From: Cyclina sinensis
Taxonomy: Eukaryota > Mollusca > Bivalvia > Venerida > Veneridae
Assembly: GCA_012932295.1 (NCBI GenBank)
Contig: JAAONU010000062.1
Span: forward strand, 10,001 to 74,000
Length of the DNA: 64,000 bases
Direction: 5' to 3'
The position numbers and the translations under genes are program-made. Of this stretch, positions 35,361-48,790 are shown in pieces. The notes beneath the pieces were generated by a model, which saw only the letters and a list, made by a program, of their open reading frames with translations, was not told where the DNA came from and did not search any database. Within the stretch, counting starts at the first letter, position 1; every line of letters starts with the position of its first letter.

Positions 35361-36353
35361 TTAAGAGCAAATTAAACTTAAGCCTAATTAGGAGCATCTT
35401 TAAATGTTTGTCTGTTGTTTTATAAAAAGTATTTAAGTGCATTATACTTGTTATAACAGGATACTTAATACATGTAATATGAAACATCTTAAGCTCTGGC
35501 GGAGATTAAAATATCTGTTGGATACTGACTATTTGTTTGAATTGTGTGTACCAAACATTTCTTTCAGTCAAAAGCATCATTTCTCGTTTTCCAGCATACC
35601 AATGACTAAACCGGTTAACTTTTTGCTGGTTAAAGCCAACTTTGCCTTTAAATAGGCAATATCTCCTGCAGTCATATTTCTACTAGGAGAAAAGTACATT
35701 GGTTTTACTAATGCATACTTATCAGTGTATTTACAACCACATTGCGAATGGTTTTAATTGCTATCTTGAAAGTATATTTTCTTTCCCTGTCACTTTTTAC
35801 ATGTGATATAATCGGATCGTTGTAGCATAATTTGTTTCAGTTTGACGTAGTACTGCCATTTGTGTTGCACTATGCACATCATTGATTTTAGGTTTCATCT
35901 ATTCTCGACTTATACAACATGAAATTATCAATATTTTTTTTTTAATTATACGTGTAACTATCAACAACTGAAGTGTTTCCATCTAGAATAAATTGAATAC
36001 GTGTAACTTGTTAGACAGTGACTTTTAACTGTAACGATATTCAGTAAAATGTCATTAAGGCAAGCAGCAATAACTCCAGAATTCGAGGTATTTGTAGGTA
36101 GTCCTTTAGTCCATGTCAATTTACTTTTATTTTCAAGGATGACTCGAGTATCAACATAGTAAGTCTCTAGATTATTCTGCAGTCTGTTATTACTATTATG
36201 TTAATAGGTATTTTTAATGTCGAGATATATATGAAAATTGGTGGATCCAGTATATCCTGAATTCAGAAATTCATGGGAATCTAAATCATTTTTACATTCT
36301 GTTTCTGTCATCTTTAATTTCGTATGTCTGCATTAAAAGTGTAATATTATATA
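35361..36353. other. Intergenic, no feature seen
   Basis: AT-rich sequence without supported features. Confidence 0.4.
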
Positions 36354-36835
36354 AATAACACACATCAGCGAGGGTGATTGAGGATTTTGACAACCCGAAA
36401 AAACAATAACACCCTCGGCGGTCGCCGAGGGTGTTATTGTTTTTTCGGGTTGTCAAAATCCTCAATCACCCTCGCTGATGTGTGTTATTGTTTTTTTGAG
36501 GGTTGTCAATATCCTCTATCACGCTCGCTGATGTGTGTTATTTATTTTATTATACCGAACCATATATGTGATCATGTTATATATACATTAGGACTGTTTT
36601 CGTTTTGCTAAACGCTTTCAGTCAATATTATCAATAAGCGCCTTCGACGTCATCAGACGCTTGAATTTTCTGCAGGGTGTGCAGAAAAAAAATAAAAAAA
36701 ATAAAAAAAACACCCGGAGGGTTTTTGAAAAAAAAAAAATGTTACCCTCTGAGCTGATGTAAAATGTAACATTAGTTTTAAAAGCCCGATCGCCTATGGG
36801 AATTTAGTATTGGCAGTTTACGTGAGGTATAATAA
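36354..36835. mobile_element. Second copy of the small element, with perfect palindrome
   Basis: 36570-36835 matches the element inserted in the LINE at 15387-15701 (ATCATGTTATATATAC, CTTCGACGTCATCAGACGCT, AAAGCCCGATCGCC, GTGAGGTATAATAA). Its left end has been duplicated in inverse orientation: 36354-36420 and 36423-36489 are perfect 67-bp inverted repeats around GT, followed by a third, slightly different arm to about 36541. Confidence 0.8.
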
Positions 36836-39800
36836 AATATATTGAGTAGTACCAAGAAAAGATATTTCAGCAACAACTTGACCACTTCTGTTCTTTAGTA
36901 TTGCATTAGACTTTTACAAGGATCTTTACAATAACACAAAATAGTATTCCTGAATTGTAATGATTATTCTAGCTCGACTATTTTGTCAACTAGCTATGTT
37001 ATTTCTTCTTTAACATATCAAGCATACCTTAATTCCATAGAATAAACTGATGTCACTTCAGGATTTTATGTAATTTAAACATGTTGCTCACTCTGGCTAA
37101 ACATCTCATGGGACCAATCACTTGATATAATATCTATTTCTCTTGTATGTGAAACTTGGGTGTTTTAAATGTCATTTATCAAAGTGGCAAGGACATACTT
37201 AATGAAATGACTTGGATTCAAAGCCACCTCTCAACCAAGTACAAATGCCCAAACAGCTGGTTCATAAAGGCTCAACATCAGATGTTAACATTTTGTTTGG
37301 CATAAAATATTCATGACACCTTTATCAGAGACTAGTACTGCTTAAGAATAATAACAGAAGAATAAATATTTAATGATTAGTTCGTAAAATGATGTTCTGC
37401 ATGCCAGCTGTAGATGTTCTGAAAATATAAAGAAATGATACTTTATTGTGCATTGTGCTTGTTTGCCTTGACTGATATAACTTATAGTTGATATTTGAAT
37501 ACTCCGTAAAACTTTTAGTGTTTTTATTGCCGTATGCCAGGGAAATAATGAGGACTTTAAGCCTCTATTGTTAAAAGCTTGAATAATACGATTCGCTTAC
37601 CATATAACATGTATTTAACTATAGATGATACACTTTTGCCATAAAATTCCATTTCCAAGGCTTTAAGAAAATGCTCCACCTTGCAAAAACTACAAAATAT
37701 AGGCTACCTTATACATGTTATAATTGCGTATTCATGTATCAATAGATATTATAGAATAGAATAGAATTCATTGTAATCATCTTTTAAATCGATTATAAGC
37801 TAGGGTGGACACAAATGACTAAAATAATTAAAGAGACACTAGTTAAGTATCGTAACTTCTAATGTTCTGCATTCGACACCTTATATATATTTTGCCAGAC
37901 TAAATATTATATTTCTTGGTTTAGGCATGTGGGTACCAGAGCTTAGGGGGTCAAACCCAAAGACAATATTTTGTCATGCCACAGTAAAGAGCACACTAGT
38001 ATGTGTAGATAAAATGTCTAGAGCTTTGGCAAATAAATTTGATTCAGGTAATTGAGGACACGGTTGATTTATAGCGAATACACAGTGCTAATGGCACAGG
38101 ATCCCGACAATTCCTGGACTCTTCTTTAATTTTTTAACAAAAAAATGTAGAAAATGAGCTAAAATTCATAGAATTAGTTCAGTTAAGTTTAAAACTACAA
38201 ATTCTAAATAACAATTAAATTTACACATGTAACCTATATTTTTAAGAATGCTAATACGTTTCTTACAGGAGTTGAAATGCCCGCCTTGTAAACTTTGAGG
38301 GGAAGAATTGTCCTGTCATCTAAATGAATGGCTGGGAAACTGTCGGTATTTTACGTGTTACATTGAATATCAAACTTGAAACGTCGTAATCTATCGCAAT
38401 TAAGAAACAAACGTCACAATAAATCGGTGTTTTTATCTTTTGTATTGTTCTGGCAAGTCTCAATATTTTCTTTCAAAGAAGTGCCTAGGATTAACATTTT
38501 AAGTTATCAGGGTAGGCAGTTATCAATCTTTAAAAATGTATTCAGCTATGCTGAATTGAAACCACCAAGCACCCACTTTGCTAATTTGGAAGAGCTATGG
38601 AATAGTGTCCCGAAGGGTCATGGGTACAAGTCACATGATAGGTCCACATGTCTCTCTTCGTTCGCTTTATTGGTGTCAGAAGTAAAAGGCATGAGCACTT
38701 GGACAAAACAGGGAAAACGGATAGGGTAATTTAAAGTAAGCTCGATATTTAACCAATTCAGAACAGTGTTATTAAACTGTTATTAAAGTAGCTCTCAGAG
38801 TGTTTCATAATATCGTTGCATGAAGTAGGGAAATAAGTACCGGTATATATATTAAGTGTTAAATATTAAACAAAAGATTAACGCCCATGCTTTTGACATC
38901 AACATTTCTGCGGCATAGGAAACCATTCGTAATGCAATCTTTTAAATCAGCGATGCACCTTGTATTTCTATTAGCTGAACCAGATTTGTTTTTGTGTCAT
39001 AAACTCGTTTCCAGCAAGCTGTATTGAAAGGATCGAAAACTGTTTCCGAAGTAACACACATTCAATTATAGAGAGATTCAGTCTAGTATTCAGTCTATAA
39101 CTGGTTTATTACGTGTATCTACCCATGACAGGTATTTTACTCATAGATTCTATCCTTTCAGTTTGATATTGAAGTATCTAGTGTTGAGTATCACGATATT
39201 TCTGGATACAGTTTTACCGTTTTTCTAAGATTAACCACTAGCGAATCCAGAGGAGGTCGCACCGGCACGTATCCCCCTTAAAATTCCCAGACGATAAGTG
39301 TTATTGTACGTCTATTTTGAATATGTCTTTAAATAATGCATACTTTATTGTTCAACTCTGAATTTAATAATCAGAGGCCCATACAATATTGATAAATTGG
39401 TATACTCTAGCATAACAACAACCGTTGAAATGAGGTAGAAAACTGACACAAATTGGGTCGAAAAATTTGCGCCCTTCCCCCCAAACTTTAAATCCTGGAT
39501 CCGCCCTTGTTAAGTACCAAGCACGAATGAACTGCAATGTTAAAATGTATGTAGATTGTGATATCTACAGCTGAACAGTGTTATGCAATATTTCAGGGAA
39601 CACTTATTATAAACTTCCTGATTCACATGTAAAGTGCCGATAGTCGTTACCGGGCAAAACGTCAATGCCAAATTTTAGTGCGCACTGATTTCATGGTACA
39701 CGCAACAACTTGAAGGATTCATCTAAGTGTCAAATACAGATGCAAATGAGAGACATCATTTACTTAATGCATACTAGTCATGACGCATTACAGGCATTTA

Positions 39801-39840
39801 GTATTCAGCCTACAAAACATCTCTTACGTTGAATATATGA
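36836..39840. other. Long intergenic stretch, no gene supported
   Basis: A 117-codon plus-strand frame at 38376-38729 is the longest, with no recognisable domain and no splice context. CCGAAGGGTCATGGGTACAAGTC-type text near 38611 is weakly B-box-like. Otherwise the stretch is AT-rich and featureless to me. Confidence 0.4.
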
Positions 39841-39844
39841 AACG

Positions 39845-40200
39845 AATAAACATGAATTACTCTTCAAGTACTAATCTATTAAAGGAGTAAATAGGAATTA
39901 GTCTACAAGTACTAATCTATGAAACGAGTAAATAGGAATTACTATTCAATTACTAATCTATGAAACGAGTAAATAGGAATTACTCTTCAAGTACTAATCT
40001 ATAAAAAGAGTAAATAGAAATTACAATACTAATCTTTGAAACGAGTAAATAGGAATTACTCTTCCAATACTAATCTATGAAACGAGTAAATAGGAATTAC
40101 TCTTCCAATATTAATCTATGAAACGAGTTAATATGAATTACTCTTCTAATACTAATCTATGAAACGAGTTAATAGGAATTACTCTTCCAATACTTATCAA
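39845..40200. repeat. Minisatellite, about 41-bp unit
   Basis: Eight to nine copies of AATTACTCTTCCAATACTAA then TCTATGAAACGAGTAAATAGG, with one shortened copy near 40020. Confidence 0.9.
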
Positions 40201-40734
40201 ACCAGGCTGCAAAAGGTGTGCGTAGTTCTACCTATCTTTTTTTCCTATCAAGAAAGAATGGAAACTACATTAAACGTGCACCTTTTAGCTAGACATTCGG
40301 TTTGTCATAAGTTACCAAAAGGTGATATGTAAACAGTGTTATGAGCTATCGAGTCCGCACATCACGGTGATAGGTCTAGCTGCGTATTTGTGTACTATCA
40401 CCCTTGAGAGTAGATACAAATGGCTAAGTAGGTGTTGTTTTCAGTTATTGTCACATTTAAGTGTTTAATTTTTATTGTTCTTATCATTCTTAGAAAAACA
40501 AACACAAGTGTAGTGGATTTTATCAAGCAATTGTTGATAGCAATATATTTCCTTTTCTTTCCATATTCATTTTTATTTATTATTCATAAGCATTTTGAAA
40601 TTCAAGCTGATTCAGCATCTTCAATTTTTGACAAATCTTTGCAGCTTAAGACATTAAAACTGATTTTCCTGATATAAGCAAGTGAAGTTCTCCGTATAAG
40701 TTCATACAATAGCGTATTGACTCACAATATTGAG

Positions 40735-40945
40735 AAATATTTTCACAACGACACCGTATGTGTTTTTGACACCAGCTGGCACCGTATGTTTTAGACACCA
40801 GCCGATACCGTATGCGTTTTTGACACCAGCCGACTCGGTGTGTGTTTTTGACACCAGCCGACAAGCTATGTGTTTTTGACACCAGCCGACAACGTATGTG
40901 TTTTAAACACCAGCCGATATCGTACGAGTTCTTGACACAAGCACC
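40735..40945. repeat. Minisatellite, about 28-bp unit
   Basis: Seven or so copies of a unit built on TATGTGTTTTTGACACCAG and CCGAC/CCGAT. A minus-strand frame rich in S, K, T, H and R across it is a by-product. Confidence 0.85.
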
Positions 40946-41797
40946 GATGTGTAGGGCGGAGAAAGGGCAAGAAGTTATAAAAAATTAAACTGATATAGGG
41001 TCGCCAATTCGATTCCTTGCCCCCACCCCCAAACCCTACACTAAACAACTTAATCTTCTTGGTCTTTCAAATCAGATGCATAACTGAGGTCCCATAAACG
41101 AGTATCAGTGCTGTAGAATGTCAAAGAACCAGAGGTGTTTCTGGAATTCAGAACCTAGGTCGCGTGTTTTTATTTGTATTTTTTATAATTTATTAAAATT
41201 GACGATAGAATAACTTGTATACTAGTAGATAGATAGGGGCAGAAAGGTAGTGTTATGAAGATGTAAGTTTCAAATCTACTTACGCTTCACACATATAGAT
41301 AATCTTTTTTTTTGCTTCTAGTATACCCTATCTGACTCTATTTTACAGGTAAACATTGAAAAGTTTAACAAGTTAAACATCCATTGGTTAGGAAATCTAT
41401 CATTACCTTATCTTAAAGAAAATTATATAAAAAGCGGCCGTGATACGATTGGTTTTCAGTCTCTATGTAATATCAGTGAAATAAAAAGTTGTGAATGCAA
41501 CTTTTTTAAAAAGTTTGCTTAATGTGGCTTTTCATCAATTTTCCGATTGTTACTTGCTTCTGCTGCACATCCATGTGCCCACCCTGACCTTTAAATTCCA
41601 TACATTTTCAGGGTCTTATGTTATTATGTTTGAAATTGCTTGAAGAGAAAACAATCTAAGAACAGTATAGCTCCGTAAGTGGGAACTAACACCGGTTATA
41701 TAAAAATATCCAGAACCACCGGATAGGTAAAGTTGACACAAATGGTAGCGCATATTACAGAACAAATCCAGTACCTACTCCGGTGGTGCGGCTTGTT
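40946..41797. other. Intergenic, no feature seen
   Basis: AT-rich. Nothing supported. Confidence 0.4.
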
Positions 41798-41850
41798 TTA
41801 TATATATATACACAGAGAAAGAGGGAGAGAGAGAGAGTGTGGGGAGAGTA
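41798..41850. repeat. TA and GA microsatellite patch
   Basis: A short (TA)n run followed by imperfect (GA)n with interruptions. Confidence 0.8.
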
Positions 41851-42192
41851 GTGTAGCGAGTAGGGGTTTTGGCGAAATTCCGTAGGGAATTGCGCCAGAA
41901 CCCGTATTTGTAATACTACTAACAGTAGGGCAATTAAAGAGAAAGTGAGTACGTTGAAAGAGGTGGGCATCGGCATGATGTCAACGTCGCCATAACTCTG
42001 CCCCAGAATTTACTATGATGTTTTAGAGTACACCGTAAACATTTTGGTCAAAGAAGTATACATGAAAATTTCACAGCGTGTGAGTAGAACATTTGTTTTC
42101 TAATTTACAGCATTTTGTCGCTATAATTGTTGGTGAAGCAATGTACATTTAGAAAATGTCTACGAACTTCTTTCTCTCTTTTTCATTTATTA

Positions 42193-42612
42193 TTAAAGCA
42201 ATAGACTCACAGATTTTAGCTGAAAATTTTTTGTCTTTAAATTTTAAGTGAAGATAATATACTATGGAAAAAACATAATATTATGTTTCTATACACCATG
42301 AAAACTGAGAAAAAAGTTTTGACTTAACCAGGATTCGACCCATGACCTTCAAGTCAGTAAAATATAATGCGACGATCTACACTGAGTCACAGAAACTAGT
42401 TGCCAATATTCGTAAATAATATAACTAAAGTGTTTATCCCATGACTAAGGAGGTATTTTTTTACCGATAAAAGTTTGTAATTTTTCTGTAACAAGAAATT
42501 AGTCATTAACTTAGCTTAGATATGTTCTTCACAATTACAGAAAAAAATTCAAGTTCTATAAACATTTTACTTTTATTTTTCATTGTCGGCTCATCTGTGA
42601 GTCAGTCGCTTT
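42193..42612. mobile_element. MITE-like TIR element with tRNA-like core, copy 2
   Basis: Left end TTAAAGCAATAGACTCACAG and right end CTGTGAGTCAGTCGCTTTA are inverted repeats of about 20 bp. The body aligns with 33581-33980 throughout. The tRNA-like patch (minus strand) is at about 42333-42403. No open frame is present, so it is non-autonomous. Confidence 0.75.
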
Positions 42613-42619
42613 ATTTCAA

Positions 42620-42700
42620 CACTTCAGTTGTTATACATTACCCACTTCAGTTTGTATACATTACCCACTTCAGTTATTATACATTAACCACTTCAACTTT
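42620..42700. repeat. Short tandem repeat, about 24 bp, three copies
   Basis: CACTTCAGTT-TATACATTACC recurs three times immediately after the TIR element. Confidence 0.8.
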
Positions 42701-44014
42701 CGAAATTACAACGAAAAGGAAAATAACCGCTTCTTGGAATCGTTGTCAGCGATTGGTCTAAGTATCTTTAAATTGAAATTATTTACTCTGTATTTGGTTA
42801 ACCAGTCATGAGTAGCATAAAGGGGTCATATGACATATTTGCTAGGCTACGTATTTATTATAGATACTTGTAGCACACAATAACAAGCTTGTATGATCGG
42901 CAAGAACTGTATTCGTTTTTTGAACTAAACTTAGGGTGTTTTTTTTTCAATTTTTTTCGATATTTGTGATATATAAACATTTAAGTGTTTTATTACGAAA
43001 CATTAGTGAGTGTAAATTTACAATTGTGACTTGCACAGAGAGTAATTGCATGTTGTAGGTAAGTGACTTATAATTATTTCATTGAGAAGTTGGTTAAAGG
43101 CGTACACCTCATTTACAGACAGTATACCCCCAGACAATTCACCCTTTTAGCAATTTCTTTCCAGACGACTCACTCCCACAGCCCTTACAATTCCTCTTTT
43201 TTTAAAATTTAAATTTAGACAGTTTACCCGCATTCTTTTGGCAGTTAGAGGTGTAAATGATCATATGTATTGGTGTATGGTCGGAGATAGGGGCATAAAT
43301 CTGTATAGTAAGAACCAGTTTAATTGCTGTAAACAGACGCATAGCTGCCTTTATGACAAAAAGCCCGGGCTTGTACATTATTTTCCCGATTTTACTTTTC
43401 TTCAAAATAATATTTTTTTTATAAGTAGACGCGGATGTTTTCTGTAAGTACGCGAACAGTTTGTTAAACACCGTATTTAAAGACATAATTAAAAACAAGT
43501 GTCCCAGCAAAAGTGAAAATACAACTACGTCATGAAATCAGCGAGATAAAATTATGATAAAACCAAAGGATTTCCGAAATTTATATCCGGTTATAATCAC
43601 TCTGATGAATATCATTGTTTTCAGTAGCAAAAACATCCTGGTTTCATAGGAACAATGCAATCAGGCCAAGCATTTCATTGTTTAGATAGAGTTTTATTGT
43701 GTTTGAAGTGTTCTTATAAAAAATGTGAAACGATTTAACAACATTAACCGGTGCATTTCTTCTCGCTGTCAAGATAAGGAAATTAATAAACTGAAAAAGA
43801 AACCTGCATAGTCAGAACTTTAAACTGTTATTTTATATCCTCTGTACATGAACAGATAAATACAATTAAAACACTTTATATTCAAAACACGACCTTTCGA
43901 ATATGCTGTATATTAAGTAGACATTTCCGCGCATCGAAAAGATCGCACATGCGCATTTCGCGTGCGGAAAAAGCGAGAAGCTTGATTGGGACCAATCTCA
44001 TAAATATGAGTTTA
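42701..44014. other. Intergenic, no feature seen
   Basis: Open frames of up to about 100 codons on both strands at 43200-43510 have no family support. Confidence 0.4.
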
Positions 44015-44388
44015 TTTGTCGCAAATACTATACACCTATATGATCTACGTCCCCCTGCAGAGTTTAGTTACTTTAACGTGTGGGGGATAGAGTACTTTCC
44101 TTGCACGTTAGAACACAAATACTATACGCCTATATTAGCGATGCCCCTCCAGAGTTTAGTTACTTTAAGTTGTGGATAGAGTATCCCATTACAGACACTT
44201 TCCTGGCTCTTTTGAAAAGCGTCAATACATTCGGCCTCGGTTAAATTTTTGTTCCGAAAAAAAAAATAAAAAAAGAAAACAAAACAAAACAAAACACACA
44301 CACACACTTAACAGGGCTAGTTGATGTACCAGAGGTCGAACTCGCAACTCCTGGATAATAAATCCTGGAACATTGATCCGGGCAAATT
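44015..44388 (-). mobile_element. tRNA-derived SINE, copy C, with duplicated tail
   Basis: 44183-44388 is a decayed version of the SINE at 26585-26852: ACATTCGGCCTCGGTTAAAT, an A-rich insertion, then GAGGTCGAACTCGCAACTCC (B-box region, minus strand) and GATCCGGGCAAAT. The segment CAGAGTTTAGTTACTTTAA lies at about 44058 and again at about 44151, so the SINE tail is present twice. Confidence 0.55.
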
Positions 44389-45719
44389 ATATGTATCTAA
44401 CTTTTTGATGCTATAATTAAGGAGAAAAAAATTCGCAAAATAAAGCTATTGGCTCACTATGCGAATAATTAAACTCGCTTATATAACCTGATATACATTA
44501 TACATTTGAAAACTGTTAGTTTATCAAGCTGTTGCGTTTTATTTGATGTTTAAAAATCAAGAAACCCGCGAATTGACACATGACATGAGACATTTATTTT
44601 TTGTCTCGCGAGGACCAAAGTGACAGATGCAGAAGTATTAATGTTACATTTCTGCGGTGATTCCCCTCCATATTCAAACGATATTGTACAAACTCATGAC
44701 ATCTACTTTAAACTGACTGCAATTTATACCATCATCACGTGAAGGAATTCTACAAGTAATTTTCAACAATGCATTCTGATTCAAGTTCTCAGGAAGAGTT
44801 TCTCAAACATTGTCTGCACACTCTCCTGAAGTGCAAATTTGCCGGGCCATGACAGCATGAGACCAAGCTGGTTCAACCTTGTCTAATCCTACAATAATCA
44901 TTCGTGATTTTACAACTACATTTAATATATCAATTTATATATGCTGCTTCATAGCTGACAATAATGACTTTGGCACTCAGCCACTTAAATACAGAACTTA
45001 ACATACACAAGAACTTTTCAATACCGTATCTTATTTCTTAATTCTTTTTACAATATACTACTGAACGAAACTATATACCCATTACAATTTTTAAGTGCCT
45101 AATGTAATGACAAGTACTTCTTAATTTCCATTTTTTTCTATTTTTCTATAAAAAAGACTTAGATACTCCCCAAAGAATTACAATTTGACATAAAATCTTA
45201 AACAGAAAAATACAACATCCGCAATTTACTAGAGCAAAATACACACCATCCTGTGATGATATATGAAAACTAATTGGCAGATCTGATTTGAATTGTCAAA
45301 GGAACGCCTTTAACTGACTCTTTATTTCAAGCATAATTTGCAAAAAATGTAAAAGATTGTCTTGTTACTCAAAATATAAATACAAATAGATTGTGACTTT
45401 CCGATAAACATAATTGCCGAGTCCAATACTTTCATTATATTCCTTTTCAATTATTTTATACATTTTGTCGACAACATTACGTAAACTATCACGTTATTAA
45501 ACTTTTTACTGGAGATTAAGATAGATACTAGTACATCATGTGTCCAGTTTACATATTCTTACTTTTCATCTCTGAATGTATGCTTTTAAGTCGAGGCTAA
45601 GTTCGGGAACATTGTTACCTTATATTTACGATTCTTGTTCTGCAATACTTGTTACCAATGAGTGAGGAAATTAGGTAGTATAACTGTCCATCCGACAGTC
45701 TGTCCCGACATCATATATT
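44389..45719. other. Intergenic, no feature seen
   Basis: AT-rich. No supported features. Confidence 0.4.
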
Positions 45720-47020
45720 TTTTTTTACTTTGACATGCTTGGCATTGTTAAGAATATAAAACCATATGTACTTATTGAAAGTGAAAATACAGTCCAACCT
45801 CCCATGAGCAAACACCATTCGGTTGAAAGGGAAGTGTTTGTTGTAGAGAGGTTGTTGTTCTTGGGTGGTTGAACTAATCTTCAATGTTGGACTTGTCAAC
45901 TCGAAGTATTATCATGGTTATAATGCTTTGCAATCAAAAATGATCCACTCTGCTTTCTTTAAAATCTTCCTTTATTTACATGTGATTTCGTAAAAAAATC
46001 TTCATCAAACTTATATTTTCACATTGTACCTTTTAAATTTGATTTGACAAAATTCCTGTTTCTGTGATGTATGACGCTGATGTACCAGCAGAGATAATAA
46101 TATCTTAATAGATTAGAAAAAAGAGTATAATTACATATTACCATAAATAAATCCCTACAGAGCATTCATGAAATAAATACGAAACGTCAGACTGCGGACG
46201 CTACATTGCTCTATTCAGTTTTGATAATCTACAAATTCTCACATTTGAATGTGAATTAAAAACAACCTTGCACATCCATAATAACAATACCTGCATGTTG
46301 ACAAAGACATTGCTTCATCAATTCACATCGGTATTGTATGTTTGTTTCATTCTAACATCGCAGGATGCAACTTCATGATTTTAGACTTAATACATGCGCA
46401 CCTGCGCTGAAAATACTTCTTCAATATCTTTGAGAAATCCCGGATATATACAACTCGCTGACTTTTTTTTCTGTCGTTCATGGGAGGTTTTCAAAGTCAT
46501 TCGGGAGAAACAGTAATTTTGTTGCTCGTTCTGGAGAGGTTTCGCTCGAGAGATGTGAAAATGCACAGATTTCCAATGGGGGGCGGGATCAAAATGTCGC
46601 TGTAAAGAGGATGTCGTTCGTTGGATCGGTAGAGGTGACTTTTGGGGGAGGTTGGACTGTACTTAAAACTTAGATAATTTAGCTTTACAAAAGTTGATAA
46701 TGTTAAGGTCCTTTTCATATTCAACTGAAACTTCAAGTACGTGCTTGTAGTGACAATGACAATTATTCATTTGGAGTTGAACTGTTAAGTGAAGTATTCT
46801 TCCTTGTAAATTTTAAACAATAATATAACACTTCATCTTTCTATTGTTGAACAGAAAGGACATTATGATGTTGAAGTAGCGTCAAGTGTCAAGCAGTACT
46901 GTCATCAAGTCATGTAGGTACTATTATATATCAGACGAACAAAAGAAGTGTTTGAGATTAACTTTTGAGACTACTACCATTGTTTGATATTGTTTAAATT
47001 TCCTAACGGAAAGAAATTAT
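45720..47020. repeat. Paralogous segment, interrupted copy
   Basis: 45720-45789 and 46660-47020 together match 34920-35360. The break corresponds exactly to the TIR element at 45790-46659. Confidence 0.7.
45790..46659. mobile_element. TIR DNA element, 870 bp, pogo/Tigger-like ends
   Basis: It begins CAGTCCAACCTCCC and ends in the inverse GGAGGTTGGACTG. It is flanked by TA on both sides (45788-45789, 46660-46661). CAGT..AACCTC ends with a TA target are typical of pogo/Tigger and related Tc1-mariner elements (family knowledge). No transposase frame is present. A paralogous empty site exists near 34990-35000. Confidence 0.75.
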
Positions 47021-47530
47021 TGAGAAATTTTGCTCCTGGAGTTATTAATAGCCTTGCCAAGGGGTCAAATGGTTTTATAAATGCTTTTATACAGAAAACT
47101 TAAAACTCTTCTTGTCTGAAAAAAAAAAAAAAACAATAAGGATATGGGCTTAGAAATTTTATATTGAGCATCATCTAGAGGTCTTCTATCAAGATTTTTA
47201 TAATTATGTGTTTTGAATCATAATTAGCCCTGCCCTGGGGTCATTTGCTTTTAGATAGGCTTACAAAGGGAATCCTTAAAAAATATTCTTGTCTGAAACC
47301 GTTCGCCCTAAAGCCTAGATATTTTGTACGTCGCATTCTTACGCTGAGGAAAGTCAGTAAGAGAAAGATATGGAATCTTCCGAAATTATTCAAATCATGC
47401 ATCTGGAGTCATTGAAAGCCTTGCCCCGGGGTCAATTGATTTTAATTAAAAGTTACATAGGGAAGACTTAAAGATGTTCTTCTCTGTCACAGGGGTCAAA
47501 ATAAACCTAGCGATGGGGGTCACTTGTTTG
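47021..47530. repeat. Diverged tandem repeat, about 180-190 bp
   Basis: Three to four passes of GCCTTGCC-AGGGGTCA followed by a TTTTA-ATA stretch and CTTCTTGTCTGAAA. It resembles repeats I associate with bivalves. Non-coding. Confidence 0.5.
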
Positions 47531-48515
47531 TTTTCCCTTCTAGCCTAAATAAAAAACTTTGAAACTGCTGGTTTGGTTTGAAACTAATTTGACACACCAT
47601 TACTTGTGTGACCCTCTTTATAAACTTAAAAACTTAACTTGATTTTTCAAACATATACCACATGTTAATGAGTTTTGATAAAAAAATCCAAAAATAAAGG
47701 AAGGTAATAAGAAATGATATCTTTGAGAAAATTTTTATCATTATTTTTGGTATCAATTTTATATAAATCTTCATAAAAATGTTATTCAATTTTACCATTC
47801 AATGAATGTACAAAAGCGAGAGCAATAAAGTATTAGGGGAATGAATATATATAAGATTTCTCTTGATACAGCAAAACAGGCACAATTGGCCATTGACACG
47901 AAAACTAATATATGTAAGCAATAAAAGATGCAATGATATACATGATGTAGTTCATGACCTCTCAGTTGAAACAGTAGAAATAAAAGGGAAGTAATTAAAG
48001 ATATTCACTTTAAGAAATTTATAGCAAACCTTCAGCTTAATAAATTAGAATTTTAGGTTAATTTCTTTTAATGTATCTTTAAATTTCTAATACTGTTTTA
48101 CCACTTAAAAATGTAATAAACGTTTGCATAAAGTATAAAGAAAATAAAAAGCAGCAATGATACTCACTTTTAGTCATTACAGTAAATATAAGGAATGTGT
48201 TTTGTCAATAAGAATAATAGTAGGTTTCAACTTGAACACAACGGTGAACGTTGTATATGCTGTATATCAGACTTATCAGTCTCTCACAACAACTGTATTG
48301 GAATTATTGAATACAACACTACAGGCCACATTTTGAATTCAGATACCATTAAGTATGACATTCAGTAATCAGTCATCATGATTTTCAGTCACAATGTTTT
48401 TGTTGATCATTTCTAAGTCAGGTTTGAATATGATTTGTTTATTTCAAAAGAACCAGAAGGTCATAGACCCAAGTGGTAAGCATATACACAATCCAACATT
48501 TCAATATGGCGACAG
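47531..48515. other. Intergenic, no feature seen
   Basis: AT-rich with no supported gene. Confidence 0.4.
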
Positions 48516-48790
48516 CAAAACATTAGTATACATACATATATACATAAATACAAGCAGGAACATTTACCTCTACATACAAACATGTATACATACACATATA
48601 AACATAAATACATGGATACTGATTACGTTGATTTAACATGTAAGAGACATATAACACTCTCAGTATTTACAAAATAGAGGAGAGATGTATAAGAATACAT
48701 ACATACAACCACGGAAGTATACCTCTCTACGTACAAGTATAAATATATACATGTGCATATGAAATAAACATATAATATCAGAACTCGCGT
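48516..48790. repeat. TACATA-rich simple repeat, duplicated block
   Basis: Two TACATA/ATAAATA-rich blocks at about 48530-48615 and 48690-48775 share the interposed pattern TACCTCT-TACATAC, an old duplication within simple sequence. Confidence 0.55.

Noticed and set aside
38376..38729. 117-codon plus-strand frame as a gene
   Set aside because: No recognisable domain, signal or splice context; composition is like the surrounding DNA.
43202..43510. 102-codon minus-strand frame and opposite 69-codon frame
   Set aside because: Overlapping frames without motifs; chance open frames in AT-rich DNA.
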